Of a DNA stretch of 64,000 nt, positions 18,529 through 26,876 are shown one piece after another; position 1 is the first letter of the stretch; the number at the start of each line of letters is the position of its first letter. Origin of the DNA: Winogradskyella aurantia (GTDB taxonomy: Bacteria; Bacteroidota; Bacteroidia; Flavobacteriales; Flavobacteriaceae); NCBI RefSeq assembly GCF_002266855.1, contig NZ_NGJN01000001.1, positions 62,001 to 126,000 on the forward strand, in the 5' to 3' direction. The position numbers and the translations under genes are program-made. The notes beneath the pieces were generated by a model. The model was not told where the DNA came from. It did no database searches and worked only from the letters and a program-made list of their open reading frames with translations.

Positions 18529-19680
18529 ATGACCATCCGTTCTAACCGCAACATAATCCGCTGGGTTATTATCTTTTCATCCTTTGCTATTATTTCACTT
18601 ATCCTCTGGAACACCTATGTATTTTTTCAGAATTTTAAGGCAGAAGAACGCGCAAAAATGCGCAATTGGTCTTTTGCGCAAAAGGAACTTAGTACCACCC
18701 AGGATTTAACCTCTGATGTTGGCGAACTTCCCTTTGAAATTATAGCAAGTAATAAAACCACCCCCATGATAAAGGTGAGTAGTGATGGCAGTTTGGATTA
18801 CAGAAATATAGACGAAGAAAAAGCCAAGGATTCCTTGTATCTGATTAGTCTAATTGAAAAGTTCAAAAACGAAAACCAGCCTATAGAGATTCGCTATCAA
18901 GACAAGGTGCTTTCTACGTTATATTATGGTAATTCTCCCCTCTTAAACAAATTAAAATATTACCCTTTAGCGCTATTACTGATCATTTTTCTTTTTGCTG
19001 CCGTCGTCTATTTCTTTTACAGAAGTACTAAAAATGCAGAACAAAATAAACTCTGGACGGGTATGGCCAAAGAAACTGCCCACCAAATTGGAACACCTTT
19101 ATCCTCCCTTGTGGGTTGGGCAGAAATCTTAAAAACCGAAGGTGTGAATGCCCAGTATATTATGGAAATAGAAAAGGATATTGACCGTCTAAAAACCATC
19201 ACAGATAGATTTAGCAAAATTGGCTCGCTACCTACTTTAGAACCAATGGATATTGTCGCTGTCACAAAATCCTCTTTTGATTATATTAGCTTACGTTCAT
19301 CGAAACTTATAAATTTTTCGATCCAATGTCCTGAAGAAGAAATAATTGTAAAGCTAAATCCACAATTATATAGCTGGACCATTGAAAATTTAGTTAAAAA
19401 TGCCATAGATGCCATGAAAGGCAAAGGTGATTTAACGCTAAATATGGAAAAGACGGACAAACATGTTTTTCTACATATTTCAGACACCGGTAAAGGGATT
19501 CCAAAACACCAATTCAAAAAAATATTTGAGCCCGGTTTTACTACAAAAAAGCGAGGGTGGGGCTTGGGACTATCATTGGCCAAACGTATTATTGAAGACT
19601 ATCACGACGGAAAGATCAAAGTACTTCATTCTGAGCCAAGCAAAGGCACTACTATTCAAATTACCTTGAAAATCGTCTAA
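18529..19680 (+). CDS. Membrane-bound sensor histidine kinase, orphan
   Basis: 383 residues. Two membrane segments (about 13-30 and 145-165) enclose a periplasmic sensor of about 110 residues. The H-box AKETAHQIGTPLSSL puts the phospho-acceptor His near residue 185. The ATPase domain shows the N box (NLVKNAIDAM), G1 (DTGKGIP) and G2 (GWGLGLSLAKRI). No HAMP or PAS domain is obvious. No response regulator is adjacent, so the partner is elsewhere. It ends 3 bp before the convergent HIT gene. Confidence 0.94.
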   Translation: MTIRSNRNIIRWVIIFSSFAIISLILWNTYVFFQNFKAEERAKMRNWSFAQKELSTTQDLTSDVGELPFEIIASNKTTPMIKVSSDGSLDYRNIDEEKAKDSLYLISLIEKFKNENQPIEIRYQDKVLSTLYYGNSPLLNKLKYYPLALLLIIFLFAAVVYFFYRSTKNAEQNKLWTGMAKETAHQIGTPLSSLVGWAEILKTEGVNAQYIMEIEKDIDRLKTITDRFSKIGSLPTLEPMDIVAVTKSSFDYISLRSSKLINFSIQCPEEEIIVKLNPQLYSWTIENLVKNAIDAMKGKGDLTLNMEKTDKHVFLHISDTGKGIPKHQFKKIFEPGFTTKKRGWGLGLSLAKRIIEDYHDGKIKVLHSEPSKGTTIQITLKIV

Positions 19681-19683
19681 TTT

Positions 19684-20076
19684 TTAGTTGAAATAAGATG
19701 CGATTTGAGAGGCAGTTTCCTCAAATTCTTCAGATGTTATTTTAACCTTACTCGTAAAACGCGCATTTTCCATGGAATGTAATGGAATAAGATGTACGTG
19801 CACATGTGGCACTTCCAAACCAATGACTGACATTCCTACCCGCTTACATGGAACTGCTTTTTCAATAGCTAGAGCAACACGCCTAGAAAACTGCATCAAA
19901 GCGGTATACGTCCCTTCGTCAAGGTCAAAAATTTTATCCACTTCCTTTTTGGGAATACATAAGGTATGTCCCTTCGAGTTGGGATTGATATCTAAAAAAG
20001 CATAAAACCTATCCGTCTCTGCGACTTTGTATGAAGGAATCTCACCATTGATAATTTTAGTGAAAAGCGTTGCCAT
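19684..20076 (-). CDS. HIT-family nucleotide hydrolase
   Basis: 130 residues. The histidine triad reads HVHVHLIPL near residue 97, preceded by the family block GHTLCIPKKEV. HIT proteins hydrolyse or transfer nucleotides from dinucleotide or nucleoside phosphoramidate substrates; the exact substrate is not predictable. It lies downstream of greA on the same strand. The hairpin at 20121-20149 probably separates them. Confidence 0.94.
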   Translation of the reverse strand: MATLFTKIINGEIPSYKVAETDRFYAFLDINPNSKGHTLCIPKKEVDKIFDLDEGTYTALMQFSRRVALAIEKAVPCKRVGMSVIGLEVPHVHVHLIPLHSMENARFTSKVKITSEEFEETASQIASYFN

Positions 20077-20104
20077 AATTACAAGGTTTTAATAACAATG
20101 AATA

Positions 20105-20149
20105 CTACTAATATAAAAATATTCCTGCTGAAACAAGTTAAGCAGGAAT
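20105..20149 (-). terminator. Terminator after greA
   Basis: Arms ATTCCTGCT and AGCAGGAAT (9 bp) at 20121-20149 lie 27 bp past the greA stop. On the minus strand an ATATTTTTAT tract follows. The loop and inner arm resemble the hairpins at 20676-20696 and 29986-30006. Confidence 0.7.
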
Positions 20150-20175
20150 ACAATCTTAAATTTTAATTATAACTT

Positions 20176-20649
20176 CTATCTGGAAATCTCAAGGATTTCA
20201 AATTTCATAATACCACTAGGAACTTGTATTTCAGCAACATCACCAACAGATTTTCCTAATAATCCTTTACCAATGGGAGAATTAACAGATATTTTACCGG
20301 CAGCTAAGTTTGCTTCACTTTCTGCAACCAAAATATAGGTCATTTCCATACTATTGGTTTGATTCTTGATCTTAACTTTAGATAATGCTAAAACCTTAGA
20401 AGTATCTAGTTGAGATTCATCAATAATTCTTGCATTTGCAAGTGTCTCTTCCATCTTCGAAATCTTCATTTCTAACATACCTTGTGCTTCCTTAGCAGCA
20501 TCGTATTCGGCATTTTCACTCAAATCCCCTTTATCCCTGGCATCAGCAATAGCTTGAGATGCCTTCGGACGTTCGACATCCTTGAGATAATTTAATTCAT
20601 CTCTCAGTTTCTTTAGGCCTTCTTCCGTATAATAAGATACTTTACTCAT
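20176..20649 (-). CDS. greA: Transcription elongation factor GreA
   Basis: 157 residues. It rescues backtracked RNA polymerase by stimulating transcript cleavage. The N-terminal coiled coil carries the acidic tip block DARDKGDLSENAEYDAAKEAQ, with the catalytic Asp and Glu near residues 41-44. The C-terminal FKBP-like domain follows (SPIGKGLLGKSVGDVAEIQVPSG). Its leader contains two terminator-like hairpins (20676-20724), which suggests control by premature termination. Confidence 0.97.
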   Translation of the reverse strand: MSKVSYYTEEGLKKLRDELNYLKDVERPKASQAIADARDKGDLSENAEYDAAKEAQGMLEMKISKMEETLANARIIDESQLDTSKVLALSKVKIKNQTNSMEMTYILVAESEANLAAGKISVNSPIGKGLLGKSVGDVAEIQVPSGIMKFEILEISR

Positions 20650-20675
20650 AATTCATTCGTTTTACTAAATAAAAG

Positions 20676-20738
20676 ATGCTGAAACGAATTCAGCATATAA
20701 AAAAAATCCCGCGGCTACGAGATTGAGTTACAAATATA
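20676..20738 (-). promoter_or_regulatory. greA promoter and leader with two terminator-like hairpins
   Basis: On the minus strand the -7 box TATATTTG lies at 20731-20738, predicting a start near 20726. The first hairpin follows at once (20705-20724): a 7-bp stem with one G-U pair and a 6-nt loop, then a run of eight T. A second hairpin lies at 20676-20696 (arms ATGCTGAA / TTCAGCAT) and is also followed by a T-rich stretch. No gene ends upstream on this strand, so both are in the greA leader. No good -33 element is visible. Confidence 0.55.
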
Positions 20739-20793
20739 TAAAATATTTATGGGATAGTTGAATTAATCGTAAATTGCGCAGCAATAATTTCTA

Positions 20794-21231
20794 ATGAAAA
20801 AAACACTTATAATTCTGTCAATGCTATTGTTATTAAATTGCAATAGAGATGATAATAGCGTTAATTGTAATTTTTTATTTGATGCAGGGGTTAATCTTGA
20901 AGTAAACACCAATTTTCCTCAATTTAGCCAGTTGGCATTTCCATCTAATGGAGAATACGTTCCTAATCAAGGAAATAATGGTATTTGGTTATGGCGATTA
21001 AATTCAGCTACCCTTTTAGCATGGGATGCTGCTGACCCCAGTCATCAACCGTCTAGCTGTTCTACATTAACCGAATCTGGGACTGGCGATATTGTGGTTT
21101 GTGGTTGTGAGGATGAAAACCGTTATAGTCTCGCTACTGGCTTTGGATTGGAAGGAAATACACAACCCTGTACGTTACAGCCATACAGGGTTGATAATTT
21201 AGGAAATGGCGTCTTCTTAGTAACGAATTAA
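20794..21231 (+). CDS. Lipoprotein resembling a degenerate Rieske-type domain
   Basis: 145 residues. The signal has a lipobox-like LLLLNC with Cys near residue 17. The C-terminal half (DPSHQPSSCSTLTESGTG, VCGCEDENRYSL, then LQPYRV) has the strand order of small Rieske-like lipoproteins seen in flavobacteria. The canonical C-x-H and C-x-x-H iron-sulfur ligands are absent, although several Cys remain. Function is unknown. Its stop interlocks with that of the convergent TBDR in a shared TTAA. Confidence 0.55.
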   Translation: MKKTLIILSMLLLLNCNRDDNSVNCNFLFDAGVNLEVNTNFPQFSQLAFPSNGEYVPNQGNNGIWLWRLNSATLLAWDAADPSHQPSSCSTLTESGTGDIVVCGCEDENRYSLATGFGLEGNTQPCTLQPYRVDNLGNGVFLVTN

Positions 21232-23474
21232 AAGTTTAGGGTTAATCCTAACAAGAAATTCGTCGTGGCTTGCGGATAAAAGCCAACACCCTCAATAGTA
21301 GTTATTGTCCCTGGATTTGAAAAGTCGTCATCAAACGTATAGTAGTAGCCATTAGAAACAAACTTTTCATTGAAAATATTGTTGACCAAACCAGTTAAAA
21401 CAACAGAATCAAAAACCGAATTTGTCTTAATTGTATAGGTCACATTTAAATCGTTCACAAAAAAACTATCCAGCTTTGACAATTCTGCTTCTGTATTGCT
21501 CATAAATTGTTCACCCACAAATTTACTCAAAAGAGACACTTGAAGATTTTTAGCAGGCTGGTATACTATGGCATTAGCCGCTATAACATCTGGAGAAAAC
21601 GCAATGGCCGTTTCACCGAGGCTAACTAACTCACCATCTAGTGAAGTTATGGTTTCACGATTGCGGTTAACACTAATCGTAGCGTTAGGTTGAAGGGTTA
21701 ATTGTGGTGTTATCGGAATAATGGCCTCCAATTCCACACCCAGCCTGTAACTCTCACCACTATTGGTTCTAATAGGATTACCAACATCATCAAGCTGTCC
21801 GGATAAAACCAATTGTTCGTTGTATAACATAAAGTATCCGTTGGCGTTAAATGTAAAATTACCCTTGTTATGCCTCCAGCCTAATTCAAAATCATTAAGT
21901 TGCTCTGGCCGCACATTTGGATTGTTTTCAAAATCTTGTCTGCTAGGTTCTCTATTGGCCCTAGCATAAGAGAAGTAAAAACTATTATTTGAATTAGTCT
22001 TATAAGTAATCCCTGCTTTTGGATTAAAAAATGTATAGTTTACATCAACATCAAACGGCTGTAAGCCCGAAGATTCTAGACCTGAAGTTTCATAATTAAC
22101 ATTTCTAACCTGTACATCTCCAAACAACCTAATTTTATCATTTAATCGATAATCTGCTTTTGCAAATACCGACGCATCATTCTTTTTACCGTTACCTTCA
22201 TAGTAACGCTCACCAAGCGGCAAGTCTGTAGCGTATTCTGCCCAAATCACCTTTCCAAAATGGTCGCCATCATAATGACTTAAAGAGACTCCCATTATAG
22301 CGTCAATGGTATTGTCTTTATAATTGATATTAGCATTAAGGACATAGAAATTATTATCTAACCACCGTTGCCTAACATAATCCATACTGTCAACAGAAGT
22401 GCCATTAACATTAATTGGGTTCAATCCTAAAAAATCAAATGTGGCATCAGGTGCAAACAGAATATTCGAATAGTAGTAATTATCTATATATTCTTCAAAA
22501 AAACCACGGCCGTTCGTATAGTTAAGCCCGATATTGGAGGACCAGTTACGGTTATAGCGTTCATTCCAATGCAATTGGTAATGGTCTTGGCGATAATCGT
22601 CTATTTGGTTATCATAGAATCCTGTTCTATTTCCGTTATCATCAAATTGAATACCACTAATATTGAACTGTCTATTGTCCTCAAGATTAGGATTTTCGCC
22701 AATAGCAGCTATGGTTGAGGGGTCAAAACCAAACCAAGATTGATAGGTCATTTCCCTTCCACCGAAAGTTATGGCCTTAATCAAGGTATTGTCATCAACA
22801 TAAGACCCTTGCAGGAAATAAGATTTTAAGCTTGTGGAAGCGCGGTCAATATAGCCATCCGATTCAATATTAGAAAGTCGACCAGCAATCTCAAAATGTT
22901 CATTCATCAGGCCTGTACTAAATTTCACTGTATGCTTTCTGGTATTAAAACTTCCGAATGAATTGGAGACTTCACCAGAAGCCTCCTTAGAAACTGCATC
23001 AGTTAAGATATTAATGCTGGCACCAAAAGCTGCCGAGCCATTTGTGGATGTACCAACCCCCCGCTGTAGTTGTAAACTTTCAATCGAGGAGGCAAAATCA
23101 CCAAGGTTAACCCAAAATGTCCCTAAAGACTCTGCATCACTATAGGGAATACCATTTATGGTAATGTTAGTGGATTGGGCACTTACCCCTCTGATTCTAA
23201 TCCCTGTATATCCTATACCTGCACCAGCATCTGATGTTGTGACGACAGATGGCAAAAAATTTAGGAGCACAGGAATATCCTGTCCTAAATTTCGTTTTGC
23301 CAACTCTTTTTTAGTAACATTTGTGTGCGTAATGGGAGAGGTTGCTTTGACCCTTACGGCTTTAACCAAAACTTCATCTAGGGTCTCAATTTTTGTGGAA
23401 TCTGTTTCCTTTTCTTGTGAAAAAATACTTGTCGTTACAAGACATAAGGACAAAAAAGCGAATAAATTTTTCAT
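21228..23474 (-). CDS. TonB-dependent outer-membrane receptor under TPP control (thiamine or precursor uptake)
   Basis: 748 residues. A signal peptide (to IFSQ) and a likely TonB box (ETLDEVLVKAVRV) precede a plug domain (about 45-165; IRIRGVSAQSTNITINGIPYSDAES). A 22-strand-type barrel ends in FLLGLTLNF with a terminal aromatic residue. No carboxypeptidase-like N-terminal domain is seen. A TPP riboswitch lies in its leader, so expression should fall when thiamine pyrophosphate is plentiful. Such regulation in Bacteroidota marks receptors for thiamine or its precursors. PnuC/PnuT and a YkoF-like protein are encoded just upstream. Confidence 0.93.
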   Translation of the reverse strand: MKNLFAFLSLCLVTTSIFSQEKETDSTKIETLDEVLVKAVRVKATSPITHTNVTKKELAKRNLGQDIPVLLNFLPSVVTTSDAGAGIGYTGIRIRGVSAQSTNITINGIPYSDAESLGTFWVNLGDFASSIESLQLQRGVGTSTNGSAAFGASINILTDAVSKEASGEVSNSFGSFNTRKHTVKFSTGLMNEHFEIAGRLSNIESDGYIDRASTSLKSYFLQGSYVDDNTLIKAITFGGREMTYQSWFGFDPSTIAAIGENPNLEDNRQFNISGIQFDDNGNRTGFYDNQIDDYRQDHYQLHWNERYNRNWSSNIGLNYTNGRGFFEEYIDNYYYSNILFAPDATFDFLGLNPINVNGTSVDSMDYVRQRWLDNNFYVLNANINYKDNTIDAIMGVSLSHYDGDHFGKVIWAEYATDLPLGERYYEGNGKKNDASVFAKADYRLNDKIRLFGDVQVRNVNYETSGLESSGLQPFDVDVNYTFFNPKAGITYKTNSNNSFYFSYARANREPSRQDFENNPNVRPEQLNDFELGWRHNKGNFTFNANGYFMLYNEQLVLSGQLDDVGNPIRTNSGESYRLGVELEAIIPITPQLTLQPNATISVNRNRETITSLDGELVSLGETAIAFSPDVIAANAIVYQPAKNLQVSLLSKFVGEQFMSNTEAELSKLDSFFVNDLNVTYTIKTNSVFDSVVLTGLVNNIFNEKFVSNGYYYTFDDDFSNPGTITTIEGVGFYPQATTNFLLGLTLNF

Positions 23475-23611
23475 ACGACTATAGATAATAATCGAATAAA
23501 AAGAGGTAATTATTCTTTAGTTAATATTTGATTGTTTGAACGATATAAAACCTTTCAAGCGCCAAAGCGCCATCTGAGCTTTCACCAAAAATGCATAAAA
23601 TGACATTTTTT

Positions 23612-23696
23612 AACGCTCGATTCCTAAACAGCATTACCTGTTCTAGGTTCAATGGGTATGATCTCAGCCACTTATTGGCACCCCTTTTTTGAGAAC
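23612..23696 (-). promoter_or_regulatory. TPP (thiamine pyrophosphate) riboswitch
   Basis: The minus strand carries the THI-element blocks in the right order: GGGGTGCC at 23684-23677, then GGCTGAGATCATACCC, TTGAACCT, and ACAGGTAATGCTG, closing near 23621. CTGAGA is the pyrimidine-sensing loop and the ACAGGTAATGC block is the pyrophosphate-sensing arm. Flanking CTC (5') and GAG (3') sequences can close P1. The aptamer starts almost at the predicted transcription start and lies about 140 nt before the TBDR start. I could not define the expression platform; GC-rich repeats near 23560-23575 may be part of it. Confidence 0.92.
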
Positions 23697-23700
23697 GTTA

Positions 23701-23730
23701 CAAAGGTACTAACTAAATATGGAATGCAAA
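23701..23730 (-). promoter_or_regulatory. Promoter of the riboswitch-controlled TBDR
   Basis: The minus strand has TTTG (23730-23727), an 18-bp spacer and TACCTTTG (23708-23701), an almost ideal Bacteroidota -33/-7 promoter. The start is predicted near 23696, at the 5' edge of the TPP aptamer. The receptor can thus be transcribed separately from the upstream genes. Confidence 0.75.
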
Positions 23731-23747
23731 TAATTGAAGCAAAAAAA

Positions 23748-24152
23748 TCAAATTAAATCTGGTGGTTTTCTATTGGTCTTTTTTTGAGACTGTTGGCGCT
23801 TGTTCTCTAGGCGTTTTTTCTTAACTGCCTTTGGAATTTTTGTAGGCTTGCGCTCTGTTTCTTCCTTTAAACCGTCCTCTATGAGTGCTAAAAAGCGTTT
23901 GGTGACAATTTCCTTATTTTTGAGTTGACTTCTTGTAGCACTGCAGCTGAGGATTAAATAACCATTTTTATTGATACGGTTAGAAAGGTTAATCACCAAT
24001 TTAGCGCGTTGTTCTTCTGACAAAACTTCAGATTTAAATACATTGAAATAAAGCTCAACTTTAGTAGCCACCTTATTTACATGTTGTCCCCCGCTTCCTG
24101 AACTTTTAACAGCTTTGTAGTTAACTTCTGATTTTAAATCCTCAAAATCCAC
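23748..24152 (-). CDS. arfB: Alternative ribosome-rescue peptidyl-tRNA hydrolase ArfB
   Basis: 134 residues. The RF-1-type catalytic motif SGSGGQHVNK has GGQ at residues 21-23. The C-terminus is a long basic tail (KKKRLENKRQQSQKKTNRK) that in ArfB/YaeJ enters the empty mRNA channel. It releases peptides from ribosomes stalled on non-stop mRNAs. It follows the DUF4301 gene by 2 bp and closes the run of minus-strand genes before the riboswitch. Confidence 0.93.
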   Translation of the reverse strand: MDFEDLKSEVNYKAVKSSGSGGQHVNKVATKVELYFNVFKSEVLSEEQRAKLVINLSNRINKNGYLILSCSATRSQLKNKEIVTKRFLALIEDGLKEETERKPTKIPKAVKKKRLENKRQQSQKKTNRKPPDLI

Positions 24153-24154
24153 AA

Positions 24155-25711
24155 TTATTTAATTTGATGAGGTGCCTTAAGCAAGTCATTAACTGTCTTT
24201 ACCGGGTTGAAGGTAATGATTGGTACCTCTACGAAAATAGTGTTCCAATAGGCCATACTACCATTCCATAGCCCAGGTAATTCCAAAGCTTTCAAATCTT
24301 TACCAGCCTTAGTCTTCATGGTTATGAAAGCAGCATCGTGGTCTACAAAATCTTCTAAATTAAATTTCTCACCCTTGTAATTCTTTACGCCACACACCAA
24401 ATCAACTGGGTTGAAATGGGTAGAATTCTTTAAAATGTTTTTTTGAGATTTATCCTTGAGATTAATTTGGGCGGACTCAACGATTTGAAGTGACTGATTT
24501 CCATTTTTGTCGTTTACCCAAAATGGTCCTCCGCCTGGCTCTCCCTCATTTTTAACCATCCCACAAACACGAATTGGTCTGTTTAACTTTTCCACTAAGT
24601 AATCCATCTTGTATTTTTCAGAATATTTATCAAATTCTTCAGAGATTCTTACGTTCAATTCTCGTGTGAGAAATTCCACTATATCGGTCAATTCATTTTC
24701 GGAAACGTTTCCATTATCTAACTTCTCTAAACAGGAGAAGGTCTTAGACTGTAATCTCAATAAAATTCCGGCAAGGACTTTTTTATATTTAGCAATTTCT
24801 TCCTTGTATTGGTTTACCACAACATTGTCAATGTTTTTTATGAATATGATATCTGCATCAACTGCGTTAAGGTTTTTTAAAAGTGCACCATGCCCTGAGG
24901 GTCTGAACAACACACTCCCATCCTCATTTCTAAAGGGCTCATTATTTGGTGTTACCGCTATGGTATCTGTGGATTCTTCTTGGTAAGAATAGCCAATCTC
25001 AAAATTTATGCTTGTGTTTTCTGTAACGTCTTTCTCTACATTACTAAACTCCTTTTTAAATTTATCTTCATGGTCCTCGGAAATGGTAAAGTGAAGATTT
25101 GCCGTATTACCGTTTGAGGCGTACAATGCAGCTTCGTACAAATGCTCTTCGAAAGCTGTTGCAATATGGTCATCTGAATATTTGTGAAATGGTAAGAGTC
25201 CTTTAGGACAATTACCATAATTCAATTGGTCTTTATCTAACATGGCCTTTACGAAGTACCAAACTTTTTGACTGTCATTTAGTTCGTCAAATTTTATATG
25301 GCCCGACTCAAGTTGTTGTATAACTAACTTATAAAAAGGAAATTTCTCTAGACCAATCATAAACAAGGACAAATCCTTTAATTTCTTTTTATTTATATAG
25401 GAATTGACAGATTCGCCATCTAACTCATATTCTTGTAAAAACTTAAATAAAAATTTAAACATGCGCGTAGCAGCCCCTGAGGCAGGCACAAATTTCAAAA
25501 GCGATACATCGTTTTTCTGCTCCTCAAATTTCGCTATAGCCTTGGTAATTAAATCGTCATTTAAACCAATAACACCATTATTTTTGGTAGCTGCTTCTGC
25601 TATATTAGTAAAAGGTATGCCTGTTTTAAAAAGTGTAATTTGTGACTCCACCATTTTTAAGGTAAGACCTTTAGATTCTATTTGTTTGATATCGCTTGCT
25701 GTAAAACTCAT
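24155..25711 (-). CDS. DUF4301 family protein
   Basis: 518 residues, no signal peptide. Conserved blocks include FVPASGAATRMFK near residue 80, LFRPSGHGALLKNL near 270 and RVCGMVKNEGEPGGGPFWV near 380. The first resembles a nucleotidyltransferase-like glycine-rich loop (GAATRM), so a nucleotide-sugar-type fold is conceivable. DUF4301 has no known function. It overlaps the upstream NadR-like gene by 4 bp and is 2 bp from arfB, so it is part of a tight operon with a predicted vitamin-uptake system. Confidence 0.85.
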   Translation of the reverse strand: MSFTASDIKQIESKGLTLKMVESQITLFKTGIPFTNIAEAATKNNGVIGLNDDLITKAIAKFEEQKNDVSLLKFVPASGAATRMFKFLFKFLQEYELDGESVNSYINKKKLKDLSLFMIGLEKFPFYKLVIQQLESGHIKFDELNDSQKVWYFVKAMLDKDQLNYGNCPKGLLPFHKYSDDHIATAFEEHLYEAALYASNGNTANLHFTISEDHEDKFKKEFSNVEKDVTENTSINFEIGYSYQEESTDTIAVTPNNEPFRNEDGSVLFRPSGHGALLKNLNAVDADIIFIKNIDNVVVNQYKEEIAKYKKVLAGILLRLQSKTFSCLEKLDNGNVSENELTDIVEFLTRELNVRISEEFDKYSEKYKMDYLVEKLNRPIRVCGMVKNEGEPGGGPFWVNDKNGNQSLQIVESAQINLKDKSQKNILKNSTHFNPVDLVCGVKNYKGEKFNLEDFVDHDAAFITMKTKAGKDLKALELPGLWNGSMAYWNTIFVEVPIITFNPVKTVNDLLKAPHQIK

Positions 25712-26277
25712 TGTTGTTTTTCTAATAATTTGTTGATTTGGCTAACGGCACACTTAAAGCGTTCGTCCTTATTTCCTTTGATTAAAATATAAGGTTTTTT
25801 GTGGGTTATCAAAGCATTTTCAAAAGCTTTAAACATTCGTTGGCGTTCTAGTGGTTTATCTCGTAAATCGTCAGGCACCCAAGGGGTGTCAATATAAGTT
25901 AATAAATATAAGTCATAAGTATTTGAAATGGCGTATTGATCCAGAATTGGGTCGCACGTTCCTTGATAATAGGCTTCACTATAGACCTTAGTTTCAAGCA
26001 AGTCTGTATCGCAAATCAATACGGAATCTGTTTTTTTTGCCAGTTCATTTTCTAATCGCATCTGACCAATAGCAATGGGGACTAAATCCTCTGGTTCGCA
26101 AGTCTTACCTTCCACATTCCACTTATCTTGCAGGTAGTCACGCGCATACTCAGGGACCCAATAGGTCTTGTAGTGCTCAGCCAACTGTTTTGATAATGTT
26201 GTTTTACCTGTAGACTCCGGTCCAAACAAAACAATTTTTATGCAGTTTGAAGGTTCTTGTCTAAGTTTCTCTTCCAT
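25708..26277 (-). CDS. NadR-like P-loop kinase (ribosylnicotinamide or vitamin kinase)
   Basis: 189 residues. The Walker A motif GPESTGKTT sits near residue 18. DTDLLETKVYSEAYY and the LERQRMFKAFENAL block match the C-terminal kinase domain of NadR (AAA_28). The adenylyltransferase and DNA-binding domains of full NadR are absent. It overlaps the PnuC-like gene by 40 bp, so it probably phosphorylates what that transporter imports. This would be nicotinamide riboside in the classical pair. The neighbouring TPP riboswitch and YkoF-like gene raise thiamine as an alternative. Confidence 0.85.
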   Translation of the reverse strand: MEEKLRQEPSNCIKIVLFGPESTGKTTLSKQLAEHYKTYWVPEYARDYLQDKWNVEGKTCEPEDLVPIAIGQMRLENELAKKTDSVLICDTDLLETKVYSEAYYQGTCDPILDQYAISNTYDLYLLTYIDTPWVPDDLRDKPLERQRMFKAFENALITHKKPYILIKGNKDERFKCAVSQINKLLEKQQ

Positions 26278-26876
26278 TCTCTATAGCCATAAATTGCAAG
26301 TATCGTAAATATAAGGTATTGTAATGATAACATTCCTAGACCACGATAGGCGTATAAGGGAATAGTTATTATATCTCCCAATATCCAGAGCGTCCAATTC
26401 TCGAGTTTTTTGATTGCCATGTACCACATCGCTGTAAAGAATATGCCAGAAGTAACAATATCAATATAATTGGGAATCTCTAGGGTATAATCAAATGCAT
26501 TATATACCGAATAGGTTATAAACATAGTTAATACGAATAACCCTACTCCAATATATTTTTCTCTTGTTGTAGTTCTTGAAATTGGAATAAGGTAGTTATC
26601 ACCCTTTTTTCTAGACCAATTCCACCATCCATAAATACTCATAACGGAATAATAGAAATTCATCAACATATCTCCTAAATAGCCGTTAATGAATAGCAAA
26701 TAAACTGTAATCACCGTACAAATAATCCCTGTAGGGTAAACCAAAATATTTTCTTGTTTAGCATACCAAACACTAGCCACACCAAAAACAAAGGCCACCG
26801 CTTCAAGACCAATTTGAAACGCAGGTGTATTGCGATAAGCCTCTAAAAAAAAATCAAAAATTTGGCTCATAGGCAC
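26238..26876 (-). CDS. pnuC: PnuC/PnuT-family vitamin transporter
   Basis: 212 residues with about seven hydrophobic segments. Family motifs are WYAKQENILVYPTGII, NFYYSVMSIYGWWNW and ENWTLWILGDIITIPLYAYRGL. PnuC carries nicotinamide riboside, while the PnuT branch carries thiamine; the two are hard to tell apart by eye. The gene overlaps both neighbours (23 bp upstream, 40 bp downstream). The TPP-controlled TBDR and the YkoF-like gene favour PnuT; the NadR-like kinase favours PnuC. The substrate is unresolved. Confidence 0.93.
   Translation of the reverse strand: MPMSQIFDFFLEAYRNTPAFQIGLEAVAFVFGVASVWYAKQENILVYPTGIICTVITVYLLFINGYLGDMLMNFYYSVMSIYGWWNWSRKKGDNYLIPISRTTTREKYIGVGLFVLTMFITYSVYNAFDYTLEIPNYIDIVTSGIFFTAMWYMAIKKLENWTLWILGDIITIPLYAYRGLGMLSLQYLIFTILAIYGYREWKRNLDKNLQTA

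Noticed and set aside
23640..23660. A GGTTCAA-like T-arm suggesting a tRNA
   Set aside because: The bases belong to the TPP aptamer; there is no acceptor stem, D-arm or anticodon arm.
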